Notes: a model not told the origin generated them from the sequence alone. Shown: positions 9,309-18,608, counted from the first letter of the stretch. The stretch is DNA of 64,000 bases from an uncultured Eubacteriales bacterium (GCA_900555735.1 USMI01000001.1:1-64000); one strand, 5' to 3'. Program-made: numbers and translations.

Positions 9309-10694
9309 ATGACGGACAAGACCTATACCCAAAAGGAGCTGGAGGAAATGGCCAACGCCCTGCTGGCGGAGGACGATAAGAAGGCGGACGCCAAGGCGGT
9401 CAAGCCCGCAGAAAAGGATGACGCCAAGAGCGCCGAGGACAAGAAGGAAAAGGGCAAGCTGGACGAAAAGGCCATCGCCTCCCTGCCCGCCGCCGCGCTG
9501 ATCATGGCCAACGAAAAGCTGCGTGACATGCTGGTCAAGGGCAAGAAGAAGGGCAAGCTGGACGCCAACGAGGTCAGCGACGTGCTGGACGAGATGGATC
9601 TGGAGAGCGAGCAGATGGACCGCATCTACGACTCTCTGGAGGCGCTGGGCATCGAGGTGGGCACCGAGGACTTCCTGTCCAATATCGACGACGACATTGA
9701 GCCTCCCATGGAGGAGATCGCCGAGATCGAGGAAGAGGAGCTGGTGGACCCCAATACGCTGGTGGACAGCTTCAATATCGACGATCCCGTGCGCATGTAT
9801 CTGAAGGAGATCGGCCGGGTGCCGCTGCTGAGCGCTGACGAGGAGGTGGTGCTGGCCACCGCCATGTCCGCCGGACGCGCCGCGCAGGAGCGCATCGACG
9901 AGGCCGCCGAAAATGAGGAGACCATCCCCGACGAGGAGATGGCACAGCTGAAAAAGGATATCAAGGAGGGCAACAAGGCCAAGCAGAAGCTGGCCGAGGC
10001 CAACCTCCGTCTGGTGGTATCCATCGCCAAGCGGTATGTGGGCCGCGGCATGCTGTTCCTGGATCTGATTCAGGAGGGCAATCTGGGCCTGATTAAGGCC
10101 GTGGAGAAGTTCGACTATACCAAGGGCTATAAGTTCTCCACCTACGCCACATGGTGGATCCGTCAGGCCATCACCCGCGCCATCGCCGATCAGGCCCGCA
10201 CCATTCGTATTCCCGTACATATGGTGGAGACCATCAACAAGGTCATCCGGGTCAGCCGCCAGCTACTGCAGCAGCTGGGCCACGATCCCACGCCGGAGGA
10301 GATCTCCGCCGAGATGGGCATGCCCGTGGACAAGGTACGGGAAATTCTGAAAATTGCGCAGGAGCCGGTGTCTCTGGAGACCCCCATCGGCGAGGAGGAG
10401 GACAGCCATCTGGGCGACTTCATCCCCGACGAGGGCGCGTCCGAGCCCAGCGAGGCCGCCAGCTTCACGCTGCTGAAGGAGCAGCTGGTGGATGTGCTGA
10501 GCACCCTGACGCCCCGTGAGGAGAAGGTGCTGAAGCTGCGCTTCGGCATCGAGGACGGCCGCACCCGCACGCTGGAGGAGGTCGGCAAGGAGTTCAACGT
10601 CACCCGTGAGCGCATCCGCCAGATTGAAGCCAAGGCCCTGCGCAAGCTGCGCCATCCCAGCCGCAGCAAGAAGCTGAAGGACTTTTTGAACTAA
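9309..10694 (+). CDS. rpoD: RNA polymerase primary sigma factor (SigA/RpoD)
   Basis: Housekeeping sigma factor. 461 residues; start after ACGGAGG. A long, charged, Lys/Asp/Glu-rich N-terminus (about 1-150, region 1) is followed by [21 protein letters not shown] (region 1.2). Region 2 includes [15 protein letters not shown] and the -10-binding [19 protein letters not shown]. Region 3 follows, then region 4 with the -35-binding helix [18 protein letters not shown]. It is co-transcribed with dnaG; a cupin gene starts 13 nt downstream. The consensus promoters seen across the window fit this sigma factor. Confidence 0.97.
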   Translation: MTDKTYTQKELEEMANALLAEDDKKADAKAVKPAEKDDAKSAEDKKEKGKLDEKAIASLPAAALIMANEKLRDMLVKGKKKGKLDANEVSDVLDEMDLESEQMDRIYDSLEALGIEVGTEDFLSNIDDDIEPPMEEIAEIEEEELVDPNTLVDSFNIDDPVRMYLKEIGRVPLLSADEEVVLATAMSAGRAAQERIDEAAENEETIPDEEMAQLKKDIKEGNKAKQKLAEANLRLVVSIAKRYVGRGMLFLDLIQEGNLGLIKAVEKFDYTKGYKFSTYATWWIRQAITRAIADQARTIRIPVHMVETINKVIRVSRQLLQQLGHDPTPEEISAEMGMPVDKVREILKIAQEPVSLETPIGEEEDSHLGDFIPDEGASEPSEAASFTLLKEQLVDVLSTLTPREEKVLKLRFGIEDGRTRTLEEVGKEFNVTRERIRQIEAKALRKLRHPSRSKKLKDFLN

Positions 10695-10707
10695 AGGAGC
10701 GTCTTCC

Positions 10708-11043
10708 ATGATCCTTGATTTCAACGCCATGGCCGCCAACGCCGTGCCCCACTTCAAGGGCGGCGAGGGCGAGGCCATCGTCCGCAAGTTCGACGATCCC
10801 CGCATGGGCGCGGTGGTGCAGCTGACGCTGCCGGTAGGCTCCTCCATCGGCCTGCACACCCACACCGGCAACTGCGAGGTCATCTATGTGCTGTCCGGCA
10901 GCGGCCGGTGCATCGACGACGATGCGGAATATCCCATCACCGCCGGGATGTGCCACTACTGCCCCGAGGGTCACACCCACAGCATCGTCAACACCGGCGA
11001 CACGGAGCTGAAGCTGCTGGGCGTGCTGCCCATCGTCAAATAA
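10708..11043 (+). CDS. Small cupin-domain protein
   Basis: Single-domain cupin of 111 residues. Metal-binding cupin motif 1 is visible as GLHTHTGNCEVIYVLSG (two His, one Glu) and motif 2 as CPEGHTHSIVNTG. Function unknown: such proteins can be isomerases, oxygenases or ligand sensors. AAAGGAG precedes the ATG and the gene follows rpoD by 13 nt, so it is probably transcribed with dnaG-rpoD. Confidence 0.8.
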   Translation: MILDFNAMAANAVPHFKGGEGEAIVRKFDDPRMGAVVQLTLPVGSSIGLHTHTGNCEVIYVLSGSGRCIDDDAEYPITAGMCHYCPEGHTHSIVNTGDTELKLLGVLPIVK

Positions 11044-11081
11044 CGTTTTCCGATTTTGCAGAGAGAAAGGAGTCCTGAATC

Positions 11082-11636
11082 ATGCTGGACGCCACCTTGG
11101 GATACATTCTTTGCTGCCAGTCCCCCACCCTGTTTCTGGCGGCACTGTTGCTGCTGCTGTGCTATTTCACCCGCAAAAAGGCCCATCACGCCCGGTCTGT
11201 TCTTGACCTGATCCTGTGTATCCTGTGCGCCGCAGGCGGCGTGGTGCTGTATTTCCTCGGCATGGGGAAGGGCTACTTCTCCATCAAGGATTTCTATATG
11301 ATCCGCACTCCGGCATGGATCGGCATGATCGCGGTGATCGCTGTCGCCGTATGGCTGGTCGTCCGCGGCTTCCTTGCCCTTAACCGCCGCCGGACGGCGG
11401 AAAAGGAGGCCAACCGCGCCGCCAATGCCGAGGCCCATCAGCGGGAAGAGGAGGCCAAGGCTGCCGCAAAGCAGCAGGCGGAGCAGGAAAAGGCCGCCAA
11501 CGCCGCCGCTGTGGCCCACATCAGCGAGGAGGTGGACAGTGCGCTGACACCGGCGGACACACCGGATGCCGCGCCTGCCATGCCTGATCCCGCAGAGCCC
11601 ATCAGCCTGACGCTGGACGGCGGCGATCAGGCGTAA
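11082..11636 (+). CDS. Membrane protein with charged Ala/Glu/Lys-rich tail, unknown function
   Basis: 184 residues. Three predicted membrane segments (about 15-28, 42-60 and 76-100), then a long hydrophilic tail rich in Ala, Glu, Lys and Gln (about 105-150) likely to form a helix or coiled coil, ending in a Pro/Ala-rich stretch. I do not recognise a family. AGAAAGGAG precedes the start. It lies 38 nt after the cupin gene and probably ends the dnaG-rpoD transcript, since a strong hairpin follows at 11652. Confidence 0.65.
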   Translation: MLDATLGYILCCQSPTLFLAALLLLLCYFTRKKAHHARSVLDLILCILCAAGGVVLYFLGMGKGYFSIKDFYMIRTPAWIGMIAVIAVAVWLVVRGFLALNRRRTAEKEANRAANAEAHQREEEAKAAAKQQAEQEKAANAAAVAHISEEVDSALTPADTPDAAPAMPDPAEPISLTLDGGDQA

Positions 11637-11651
11637 GCGTACCGACTTCAC

Positions 11652-11918
11652 AAAGGCGTGTTGCCCCGATAAGGGCAACACGCCTTTCAGCTTGTCAAAA
11701 AAGGCTATGCTTTTTTGGCAAAATAAGAATCGCTCCGACCCGCGCTTTTCCTCCCATAAATGGGCGAAAAAACACTCTCTCCGCGCAAAGAATTTTTTGC
11801 CACGCACATGTCGCGGCAAAAATGATCCAATCTGTTCGCCGCCATAGCGGGCGGCGAATTCTGCGAAGCTTTTGACAGTCTCAAAGATGTGTTGCTCTTA
11901 TCGGGGCAACGCATCTTT
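11652..11918. repeat. 267-bp intergenic element with imperfect ~50-bp inverted ends
   Basis: The left end (11652-11687) is a perfect 15-bp-stem hairpin with a 6-nt loop. The right end (11883-11918) is the same 36-nt hairpin in the opposite orientation with a few changes. Similarity continues inward for about 14 nt (CAGCTTGTCAAAA on the left, and GAGACTGTCAAAA read from the right). Between them lie further hairpins: CCCAT-aa-ATGGG, TTTTTTGCC/GGCAAAAAT, and a perfect TTCGCCGCC/GGCGGCGAA at 11835-11858. No coding frame fits. It looks like a MITE-like element or two terminators placed tail to tail. The remaining gap up to 11964 holds only the ribosome site of the next gene. Confidence 0.6.
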
Positions 11919-11964
11919 GTTTTCTTCCTATAACAAGAACAACTACCGTAAGGAGGCTATTCAT

Positions 11965-13335
11965 ATGCAAGACTCACCGGTCACGCTGCATATCCCCTAT
12001 CCCAATGAAAAGCAACAGCGGTTTCTGGAATGCCGCAAAAAGTACGTCGCCTTTGGCGGAGCGCGCGGCGGCGGCAAAAGCTGGGCCGTGCGCACCAAGG
12101 CCAAGCTGCTGGCCCTGCGCTATCCCGGCATCCGGCTGCTGATCGTGCGGCGCACCTATCAGGAGCTGGAGAGCAACCACATCCGCCAGCTGCGCGCCGA
12201 GCTCCACGGCGCGGCACAGTACAAGGCCACCGACCGCACTTTCACCTTTGCCAACGGCTCCACGCTGGAGTTTGGCTACTGCGCCAGCGACGGCGACATG
12301 GACCGCTATCAGGGCGCGGAGTACGACGTGATCTTTCTGGACGAATGTACCCAGCTGCGGGAGCAGTGGATGCGGCAGTTTGCCGCGTGTCTTCGCGGCG
12401 TCAACGACTTCCCCAAACGCATCTACTACACCTGCAACCCCGGCGGCCCCGGCCACAGCTACATCAAGCGTCTGTTCATCGACCGGCGGTTCGAGCCGGG
12501 CGAAAATCCCGACGACTATGAATTCATTCCCGCCCGGGTCACCGACAACAAGGCGCTGCTGGCGGCACAGCCGGAGTATCTCCGGCAGCTGGAGGCTCTG
12601 CCCCGGCGGCTGCGGCTGGCGTGGCTGGAGGGCAGATGGGACATCTTTCAGGGGCAGGTGTTCAGCGAATTCACCGACGATCCTGACCATTATGCCGACC
12701 GGCGGTTCACCCATGTGCTGCCTGCCTTCGATATTCCCAGAGAATGGCGGGTGTACCGCAGTTACGACTTCGGCTATGCCAAGCCCTTCTCCTGCGGCTG
12801 GTGGGCGGTGGATCACGACGGCGTGATCTATCGTATTCTGGAACTGTACGGCTGCACCTCCACACCCAACGAGGGCGTGCTGTGGACGCCGGACAGGCAG
12901 TTTTCGGAGATCCGCCGCATCGAGAGTGAGCATCCCTATCTCAAGGGCCGGGACATCTCCGGCGTGGCCGACCCGGCCATCTGGGACGCCAGCCGGGGTG
13001 AGAGCGTCTACGAAACGGCCCTGAAGCACCGCATTTTCTTCCAGCGGGGCGACAACCGCCGCATTGCCGGGTGGATGCAGCTGCACTACCGGCTGGCCTT
13101 CGACAGAGAGGGCTATCCCGGCATGTATGTGTTCGACACCTGCAAGGGCTTTCTGCGGACAGTCCCGGCGCTGCTGTACAGCAAGACCGCGCCGGAGGAC
13201 GTGGACACGGCGCAGGAGGATCACATTGCCGACGAGACCCGGTATTTCTGCATGTCGCGGCCCATCGCGCCCCGGCGGATGGAGCCTGCGGGCCGCCCGC
13301 AGGACGATCCGCTGAATATGCGGAAGTCGGTATAA
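11965..13335 (+). CDS. Orphan phage-type terminase large subunit
   Basis: 456 residues, start at 11965 behind AAGGAGG. Walker A is GGARGGGKS (31-39), Walker B with catalytic Glu is VIFLDE (about 120), followed by the coupling motif YYTCNPGGPGHSYIKRLF. The RNase H-like nuclease half begins with YRSYDFGYAKPFSCGWW (first metal Asp) and continues to GVADPAIWDASRGES. This is the DNA-packaging ATPase/nuclease of tailed phages. No small terminase, portal, capsid or integrase gene lies next to it; neighbours are housekeeping genes. It may be a prophage remnant or a domesticated gene. The reading frame is intact over normal length, which argues for some selection. Confidence 0.85.
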   Translation: MQDSPVTLHIPYPNEKQQRFLECRKKYVAFGGARGGGKSWAVRTKAKLLALRYPGIRLLIVRRTYQELESNHIRQLRAELHGAAQYKATDRTFTFANGSTLEFGYCASDGDMDRYQGAEYDVIFLDECTQLREQWMRQFAACLRGVNDFPKRIYYTCNPGGPGHSYIKRLFIDRRFEPGENPDDYEFIPARVTDNKALLAAQPEYLRQLEALPRRLRLAWLEGRWDIFQGQVFSEFTDDPDHYADRRFTHVLPAFDIPREWRVYRSYDFGYAKPFSCGWWAVDHDGVIYRILELYGCTSTPNEGVLWTPDRQFSEIRRIESEHPYLKGRDISGVADPAIWDASRGESVYETALKHRIFFQRGDNRRIAGWMQLHYRLAFDREGYPGMYVFDTCKGFLRTVPALLYSKTAPEDVDTAQEDHIADETRYFCMSRPIAPRRMEPAGRPQDDPLNMRKSV

Positions 13336-13338
13336 GGG

Positions 13339-13367
13339 AACGGAGGCGGGCTTGCCCTCCTCCGTTT
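13339..13367 (+). terminator. Terminator after terminase gene
   Basis: AACGGAGG-CGGGC-tt-GCCC-t-CCTCCGTT stem followed by a short T stretch, 3 nt after the stop codon. Confidence 0.65.
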
Positions 13368-13383
13368 GCTTATGTTTGCAGGC

Positions 13384-14301
13384 TCACGCCAGCTTGTCGG
13401 GATATATGCCCTCGTCATGGAGCTTTTGCAGCGCCGCCGCCACACGGGGCCGGTCCTCGTGATAGGTCATGCCGAACCACTGGTCGGCGGAATGGAGTAC
13501 GGAAACCGTCAGCTGTCCCTTATCCATCATGTCGCCCACCATGGCAGGCAGCAGGCACTCCGCCTTGGGATCGTCGCCCACATGGCGGAGGAAGTCGTGG
13601 AAATACTGCTCCATATGTTCATAGATGGCAGGGGAAAAGCCCCAGAAATTCATGGATACCACGCTGTCGCCGTCCAGCTCCCGGCGAACGCCGTCCGCCA
13701 TGTCGGCAATGCTGCCGTCGGGGAACTGCTGGATCTTCATGGTCTCGCGGATATCGGTCAGCTTGCCGTCCGCCGTGTGGCATACGCCGCGGGTGACGGT
13801 GCCGTATTTGCTGACGGTGTTCTTCAGAAGATAGCCCACCATGACGGCCTTCCCCTGCTCCGGCAGGGTCTGGAGCGCCTCGTACATGGTGCGGTAGGCG
13901 TCCACGCCGTAATAGTCATCGGCATTGATGACACAGAACGGTTCATGGACAAAGGGACGGGTACACAGCACCGCGTGGGTGGTGCCGAAGGGCTTGGTGC
14001 GCCCTTCCGGAATATGATAAAAGTCCGGCACGGAGTCAAAGGTCTGCTCGGCATAGCAGAACTCCACCTTGCGGCCGTCAGGCGTACACAGGGTATCCAG
14101 TGCCTCGCCCGCCAGACGGTGGATCAGGTCGCGGATCTCCGGCTTGATGACAAACACCACCTTGTCGAAACCGGCGCGGGCCGCGTCATAGATGCCGTAG
14201 TTCATCAGGATCTCGCCGTGAGGGCCAACGCCGTCCACCTGCTTGTTGCCGCCATAACGGGAGCCCATACCGGCTGCCATGATCACCAGTGTTGCATGCA
14301 T
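13384..14301 (-). CDS. Sugar-phosphate-type nucleotidyltransferase
   Basis: Rossmann-like NTP transferase of 305 residues that couples an NTP to a sugar or alcohol phosphate. Start chosen at 14301 (MHATLVIMAAGMGSRYGG) with AGGAGG 8 nt upstream. The nucleotide-binding loop is AAGMGSRYGGNKQ. The acidic metal site is in CVINADDYYG (about residue 127). GFSPAIYEHME and the C-terminal VSVLHSADQWFGMTYHED resemble proteins annotated as UTP-glucose-1-phosphate or choline-phosphate type transferases, but the acceptor cannot be told. Monocistronic, with its own promoter and convergent with the terminase gene. Confidence 0.8.
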   Translation of the reverse strand: MHATLVIMAAGMGSRYGGNKQVDGVGPHGEILMNYGIYDAARAGFDKVVFVIKPEIRDLIHRLAGEALDTLCTPDGRKVEFCYAEQTFDSVPDFYHIPEGRTKPFGTTHAVLCTRPFVHEPFCVINADDYYGVDAYRTMYEALQTLPEQGKAVMVGYLLKNTVSKYGTVTRGVCHTADGKLTDIRETMKIQQFPDGSIADMADGVRRELDGDSVVSMNFWGFSPAIYEHMEQYFHDFLRHVGDDPKAECLLPAMVGDMMDKGQLTVSVLHSADQWFGMTYHEDRPRVAAALQKLHDEGIYPDKLA

Positions 14302-14338
14302 TTCCTTTTCCTCCTGCTGCAAAAAATGTTCCGTCTAC

Positions 14339-14367
14339 ATGATACCACGTTTCCCCAAAAAGGGCAA
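14339..14367 (-). promoter_or_regulatory. Promoter of nucleotidyltransferase gene
   Basis: On the minus strand TTGCCC (14362-14367), 17-nt spacer, TATCAT (14339-14344). Confidence 0.65.
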
Positions 14368-14435
14368 CCGCCTTTTCTCCTTAAAAATTTTCAGGAAACT
14401 TGTATTTTTCTCTGGATTTCAGGAGACCGCTCCCG

Positions 14436-14441
14436 TATAAT
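14436..14441 (+). promoter_or_regulatory. -10 element of DMT transporter gene
   Basis: TATAAT at 14436-14441, 38 nt before the start codon; -35 is weak. Confidence 0.45.
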
Positions 14442-14479
14442 AGATATATTGCGAAAAATTTTGGCAGGAGGCGTTTCCT

Positions 14480-15373
14480 ATGGAAAAGTCAAAAGTGATG
14501 GGTCATATTTTTGCCATCATCACCATACTGGTATGGGGCAGCTGCTTTGTGCTGACCAAGAATCTGCTGGTGTATTTTACCCCCATCCAGATCATCCCGC
14601 TGCGGATGGGGCTGGCGTACATCACGCTGTGGATCCTGCGGCCCAAGACCATGAAGCTGCCGTGGAAGGATGAGCTGATGTTCATTCTCATCGGCATCAC
14701 CGGCGGAAGCTTCTACTTCTATCTGCAAAATACGGCGCTGGATCACACCTACGCCGCCAACGTCAGTATTCTGGTGGCTATGAGTCCCATTCTGACGGTG
14801 CTACTGGCGCAGCTGTTCAGCCGCAGCAACGAGCGGCTGGGCAAGTATGTGTACATCGGCGCGGTCATCGCCATCGCCGGCGTGGTGCTGGTGGTGCTGA
14901 ACGGCCAGATGTCCTTCCACCTCAGCCCCATAGGCGATCTGCTGGCTCTGGCGGCGGCGCTGATGTGGGCGGTATACTCCATCCTCATCAAGAAATACAC
15001 CGAGCAGTACGATAACTTCATCGTCACCCGCCGGGTATTCCTGTGGGCGTTCCTGACCGCCGTGCCCCTGATGCTGCTGACCGACGGCATGCCCGTTCTA
15101 ACGCCGCTGTTCACCGATGTGAAGGTGCTCATCAGCTGGCTGTTCCTGGGCGTGATGGGCAACGCGGTATGCTTCGCCATCTGGAACATCGCCTTCAAGG
15201 CGCTGGGCGTGGTGGTCACCAACAACTACCTGTACGCCTCCCCCTTTGTGACGGTGTTCGTGGGCTGGCTGCTGCTGGACGAGCCCATCTCCGTCATGAG
15301 CATCATCGGCGCGGTGCTCATTACCGTGGGTGTCATCTTCGCCTACAAGGGGGACAAGCCGAAGGCAGAATAA
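14480..15373 (+). CDS. DMT/EamA-family membrane transporter
   Basis: Drug/metabolite exporter of the EamA type, 297 residues with ten predicted membrane helices in two repeats. The first repeat starts IFAIITILVWGSCFVLTKNLL and the second includes GDLLALAAALMWAVYSILIKKYT, both typical EamA signatures. The C-terminus carries YASPFVTVFVGWLLLDEPI, also characteristic. GCAGGAGG precedes the ATG. The substrate is unknown; relatives export amino acids or other small metabolites. Monocistronic, separated by 75 nt and a new promoter from the next gene. Confidence 0.88.
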   Translation: MEKSKVMGHIFAIITILVWGSCFVLTKNLLVYFTPIQIIPLRMGLAYITLWILRPKTMKLPWKDELMFILIGITGGSFYFYLQNTALDHTYAANVSILVAMSPILTVLLAQLFSRSNERLGKYVYIGAVIAIAGVVLVVLNGQMSFHLSPIGDLLALAAALMWAVYSILIKKYTEQYDNFIVTRRVFLWAFLTAVPLMLLTDGMPVLTPLFTDVKVLISWLFLGVMGNAVCFAIWNIAFKALGVVVTNNYLYASPFVTVFVGWLLLDEPISVMSIIGAVLITVGVIFAYKGDKPKAE

Positions 15374-15391
15374 GGGGCAACAGACGGTTGC

Positions 15392-15420
15392 TTGTCAGAT
15401 CTCACCGCACATGGTAAGAT
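15392..15420 (+). promoter_or_regulatory. Promoter of XRE/zinc-ribbon gene
   Basis: TTGTCA (15392-15397), 17-nt spacer, TAAGAT (15415-15420). Confidence 0.6.
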
Positions 15421-15448
15421 ATCCTTAATGATTTAAGGAGGCGGTCAA

Positions 15449-15889
15449 ATGGAGACGAAAGAGATCATTCAGGCACTGCGGACGAAGCAGGGCCTATCCC
15501 AGAACGAGCTGGCGGAGCGGGTGCATGTGACCCGTCAGGCGGTGTCCCGCTGGGAAAACGGCGAGACCATGCCCAATGTGGAGACGCTGAAGCTGCTGTC
15601 GAAGGTGCTGGACGCATCCATCAATACGCTGCTGGGGTCGCCCCGGACGCTGGTGTGCCAGTGCTGCGGGATGCCGCTGGACGACACCACCCTCAGCCGC
15701 GAGACGGACGGCACATTCAATGAGGACTACTGCAAGTGGTGCTATACCTGCGGGCGGTTTACCTATGCCGACAAGGCATCGCTGCTGGACTTTCTGGTGG
15801 CCCATATGCCCAATCCGGACGGTACGGCGGAGGATGTGCGCCGCACACAGTTCGACGGCTATCTGTCCACGCTGAAGCATTGGAAATAA
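15449..15889 (+). CDS. XRE-family regulator with C-terminal zinc-ribbon domain
   Basis: 146 residues. The N-terminal helix-turn-helix of the Cro/C1 (HTH_3) type spans about 5-60, with LSQNELAERVHVTRQAVSRWENG as the recognition unit. A four-cysteine zinc ribbon follows (CQCCGMPLD ... YCKWCYTCGRF, about 70-105), matching the putative zinc-ribbon domain often fused to such regulators. It probably binds DNA; the ribbon may sense or dock to a partner. AAGGAGG lies upstream of the ATG. A perfect bidirectional terminator follows directly. Confidence 0.83.
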   Translation: METKEIIQALRTKQGLSQNELAERVHVTRQAVSRWENGETMPNVETLKLLSKVLDASINTLLGSPRTLVCQCCGMPLDDTTLSRETDGTFNEDYCKWCYTCGRFTYADKASLLDFLVAHMPNPDGTAEDVRRTQFDGYLSTLKHWK

Positions 15890-15891
15890 GC

Positions 15892-15931
15892 AAAAATAAC
15901 CCGTATGACCGCGGTCATACGGGTTATTTTT
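15892..15931. terminator. Bidirectional terminator
   Basis: Perfect 19-bp stem (AAAAATAACCCGTATGACC and its complement) around GC; A-tract and T-tract serve both convergent genes. Confidence 0.88.
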
Positions 15932-16787
15932 ACAGCTTGATATCGCAGGACATGCTCATGACGGCGCTGCCGCCGATGCGGACATTCACTGTGCCGCCCT
16001 CGTCATAAAGACGGCTGCGGATCACGGAGGGCCGGCGCATATGCTCACCCTGCAGGAAGGTGTTCTCCTCCAGCGGGCGCACCATGCCGTGCAGGTACAG
16101 GTAATAGGTCAGCGCGCCGTTGCTGGTGCCGGTGGCGCACTCCTCCGGAATGTCGTACAGGGGCGCGTAGTTACTGCAATATGCGGTGCAGGCATCGCCG
16201 CCGGGGCAGAACATGTGGACGCCGGTAACATCATAGCGGCGGGACAGCTCCGTGACCGCCGCCTCGTTCTGCACGGCACGCATCAGGGTATCGTGATCCC
16301 GGACAGGTATCATGATATCCGCAAGGCCGGTGGAGACGATCCACGGCTCCAAGCCCTCCGGGCGATCGTCCGTTGTCAGACCGTAGGCGGCGTACAGCTC
16401 CGACCATTCCTCCGCTGTCAGCTTCCGGATCAGCTGCGGCGGCGCCATGTCCATCCACACCGTGCCGCCGGAGACCTCAATATTCAGGTCAGCCGCCTTG
16501 GTGTGGGCGATACGGCTGCCGTCGCCGATCAGCCCCTCCTGCCGCAGCAGGGCGAAGGAGGCCACGGTGGCATGGCCGCACAGGTCCACCTCCCCGGCGG
16601 GGGTAAAGTACCGCAGCGTTACGCTGCCGTCACCGTTCACGGCGACAAAAGCAGTCTCGGAGTGCTTGAACTCCGCGGCGATCTGCTGCATGACCGCATC
16701 CTCCAACGGATGATCCGGCAGGGCCACGCCCGCCTGATTGCCGCCGAACACACGGTCTGAAAAGGCATCCATCACATAGGCTCTCAT
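15930..16787 (-). CDS. PhzF-family isomerase-like protein
   Basis: 285 residues with the diaminopimelate-epimerase-like fold of the PhzF family. Signatures: N-terminal YVMDAFSDRVFGGNQAGV, HSETAFV (about residue 42, including the catalytic-type Glu), RYFTPAGEVDLCGHAT, and a C-terminal PEECATGTSNGALTYYL. The members catalyse isomerisations in varied small-molecule pathways, so the substrate cannot be named. It starts 15 nt downstream of the Na/Pi transporter stop on the same strand, with AAGGAGG in the gap, and is probably co-transcribed with it. Confidence 0.86.
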   Translation of the reverse strand: MRAYVMDAFSDRVFGGNQAGVALPDHPLEDAVMQQIAAEFKHSETAFVAVNGDGSVTLRYFTPAGEVDLCGHATVASFALLRQEGLIGDGSRIAHTKAADLNIEVSGGTVWMDMAPPQLIRKLTAEEWSELYAAYGLTTDDRPEGLEPWIVSTGLADIMIPVRDHDTLMRAVQNEAAVTELSRRYDVTGVHMFCPGGDACTAYCSNYAPLYDIPEECATGTSNGALTYYLYLHGMVRPLEENTFLQGEHMRRPSVIRSRLYDEGGTVNVRIGGSAVMSMSCDIKL

Positions 16788-16802
16788 CGGGAAAGCGCCT
16801 CC

Positions 16803-18560
16803 TTAAAAGGTGTATTTCTTCTTATATTCGTCGTAGTACCGGGCAAAGGATGCATCCTTCAGGGCCTTGACGCTGTTGAGATATTCGTGGGTATCGAAGC
16901 TGTCGCTCTCCACCTCGATGACGGCCACGGCGATGTTGGAGCAATGGTCTGCCACGCGCTCGTAGTTGGTCAGCAGGTCGTTGAATACGAAGCCCTGATT
17001 CAGCGTGCAGACGCCCTGCTGGAGACGATCCACATGGTGGGACTTCATCTCATCGCACAGGCCGTCGATGATCTCCTCCAGCGGCTCCACCCGGGCGGCC
17101 AGCTGCAGATCGCCGCTGGTAAACGCCTCGATGGAAATACCGAGGATCTCCGTCACCGCGCCCTCCAGCACCTGAAGCTCATGGAGGGCGCTATCGGAAA
17201 ACACGATCTTCTTCTCGTCGATCTCCTGACAGACATCGGCCACGTTGCAGGCGTGGTCGGAGATACGCTCGAAGTCGGAAATGGTGTGGAGGTATTTGGC
17301 CACCTCCTCCGTCTGGGCCGGGGACAGAGAGCGGGCCGTCAGCTTCATGAGATAGGTGCCCAGCTTGTCCTCGTAGCGGTCGATCAGCTGCTCGGACTCG
17401 TCCACCATCTCATAGCCCCGGTTGCTGTATTCACCCCGCAGGGCCATGGCACGCAGCAGGTTGTCCTTCGCCTTTTCCGCCATGGAATCGGTCACCAGAC
17501 GGCTCTGCTCGATGGCCAGCGCCGGGTGCTGGAGGAAGCGCTCCTCCAGACGGTCCATATCGTGCTGAGACAGCAGCTCGTCTCCCTTGTCGGAGATCAG
17601 CCAGACCACCAGTTTTTCCAGCAGCGGAATGACGGGGGTCAGCACCACCACGGTGGCCAGACGGAACAGGGTGTTCATCAGCGCCACGGTGACGGTGGTC
17701 ATGACGACGGACAGGAAGGTAAAATGGAAGATGGCATTGGTGGCGTAGAACAGTGTGGCCCAGATGACCACGCCCAGCACGTCGATGAGCAGGTACACAA
17801 AGGCGGTGCGCTTGCCGCTGATGTTAGCGCCCAGCGCCGACAGCAGCACGGGGACCGCCGCGCCGATGGCAATGCCCATGGTGATGGGCAGCGCGATCTC
17901 GAAGGTGATGGCGCCGGTGCCGGCCAGCACCTGCAGGATACCCACGGCGGCGCTGGCGCTTTGCAGGATGCTGGTAAAGGCAAGGCCCACCAGAATACCC
18001 AGAATAGGGTTGGAGAACTTGGTGAGGATATCAATGAAGGCTTCGCTCTCCTTCAGGGGAGCCACCGCGCCGGACATGGCGGTCATGCCGTACATCAGCA
18101 CGGCGAAGCCCAGCAGGATGTTGCCCAGATGCTTGCGGTTAGGCTTGCCCTTCACCATCCGCAACAGGATGCCCACGATGGCAAACAGACCCGTCAGCGT
18201 GGCGGTGGACAGCAGGTCCACCCAGCCGCTGCCGCCGGAGAGACTGTTCAGGCACAGGATCCAGCCGGTGACGCTGGTGCCCAAAATCGCGCCCATGATA
18301 ACGCCGATGGCCTGCCGCACCTTCATCATGCCGGAGTTGACGAAGCCCACCACCATCACGGAGGTGGCGGAGGAGGACTGGATCACGGCGGTAACGCCGG
18401 TGCCCAGCAGCACGCCCTTCAGCGGCGTGCCCGACAGCTTATAGAGCACCAGCTCCAGCTTGCTGCCGGCCACCTTCTTCAGATTATCTCCCATAACGGC
18501 CATGCCGTACAGGAACAGCGCGATACCGCCCAGCAGCGATATGACGTCCGCAATGCCCAT
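16803..18560 (-). CDS. Na/Pi-cotransporter family protein with PhoU-like tail
   Basis: 585 residues. The N-terminal half has two Na/Pi-cotransporter repeats with the QSSSATSVMVVGF and QSASAAVGILQVLA signatures (about 60 and 205); the C-terminal 230 residues form a helical PhoU-like domain (SDFERISDHACNVAD, NYERVADHCSNIA). Likely sodium-driven phosphate transport with a regulatory domain, at the plasma membrane. The start at 18560 (MGIADVISLLGG) is supported by GGGGGAG upstream and by a promoter at 18609-18637. The in-frame upstream ATG at 18617 lies inside that promoter, so it cannot be used. Probably in an operon with phzF-like gene. Confidence 0.9.
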   Translation of the reverse strand: MGIADVISLLGGIALFLYGMAVMGDNLKKVAGSKLELVLYKLSGTPLKGVLLGTGVTAVIQSSSATSVMVVGFVNSGMMKVRQAIGVIMGAILGTSVTGWILCLNSLSGGSGWVDLLSTATLTGLFAIVGILLRMVKGKPNRKHLGNILLGFAVLMYGMTAMSGAVAPLKESEAFIDILTKFSNPILGILVGLAFTSILQSASAAVGILQVLAGTGAITFEIALPITMGIAIGAAVPVLLSALGANISGKRTAFVYLLIDVLGVVIWATLFYATNAIFHFTFLSVVMTTVTVALMNTLFRLATVVVLTPVIPLLEKLVVWLISDKGDELLSQHDMDRLEERFLQHPALAIEQSRLVTDSMAEKAKDNLLRAMALRGEYSNRGYEMVDESEQLIDRYEDKLGTYLMKLTARSLSPAQTEEVAKYLHTISDFERISDHACNVADVCQEIDEKKIVFSDSALHELQVLEGAVTEILGISIEAFTSGDLQLAARVEPLEEIIDGLCDEMKSHHVDRLQQGVCTLNQGFVFNDLLTNYERVADHCSNIAVAVIEVESDSFDTHEYLNSVKALKDASFARYYDEYKKKYTF

Positions 18561-18608
18561 GCCCAAACTCCCCCATGCTAACCATAATGAATTCTCATAT
18601 ACACCGTC

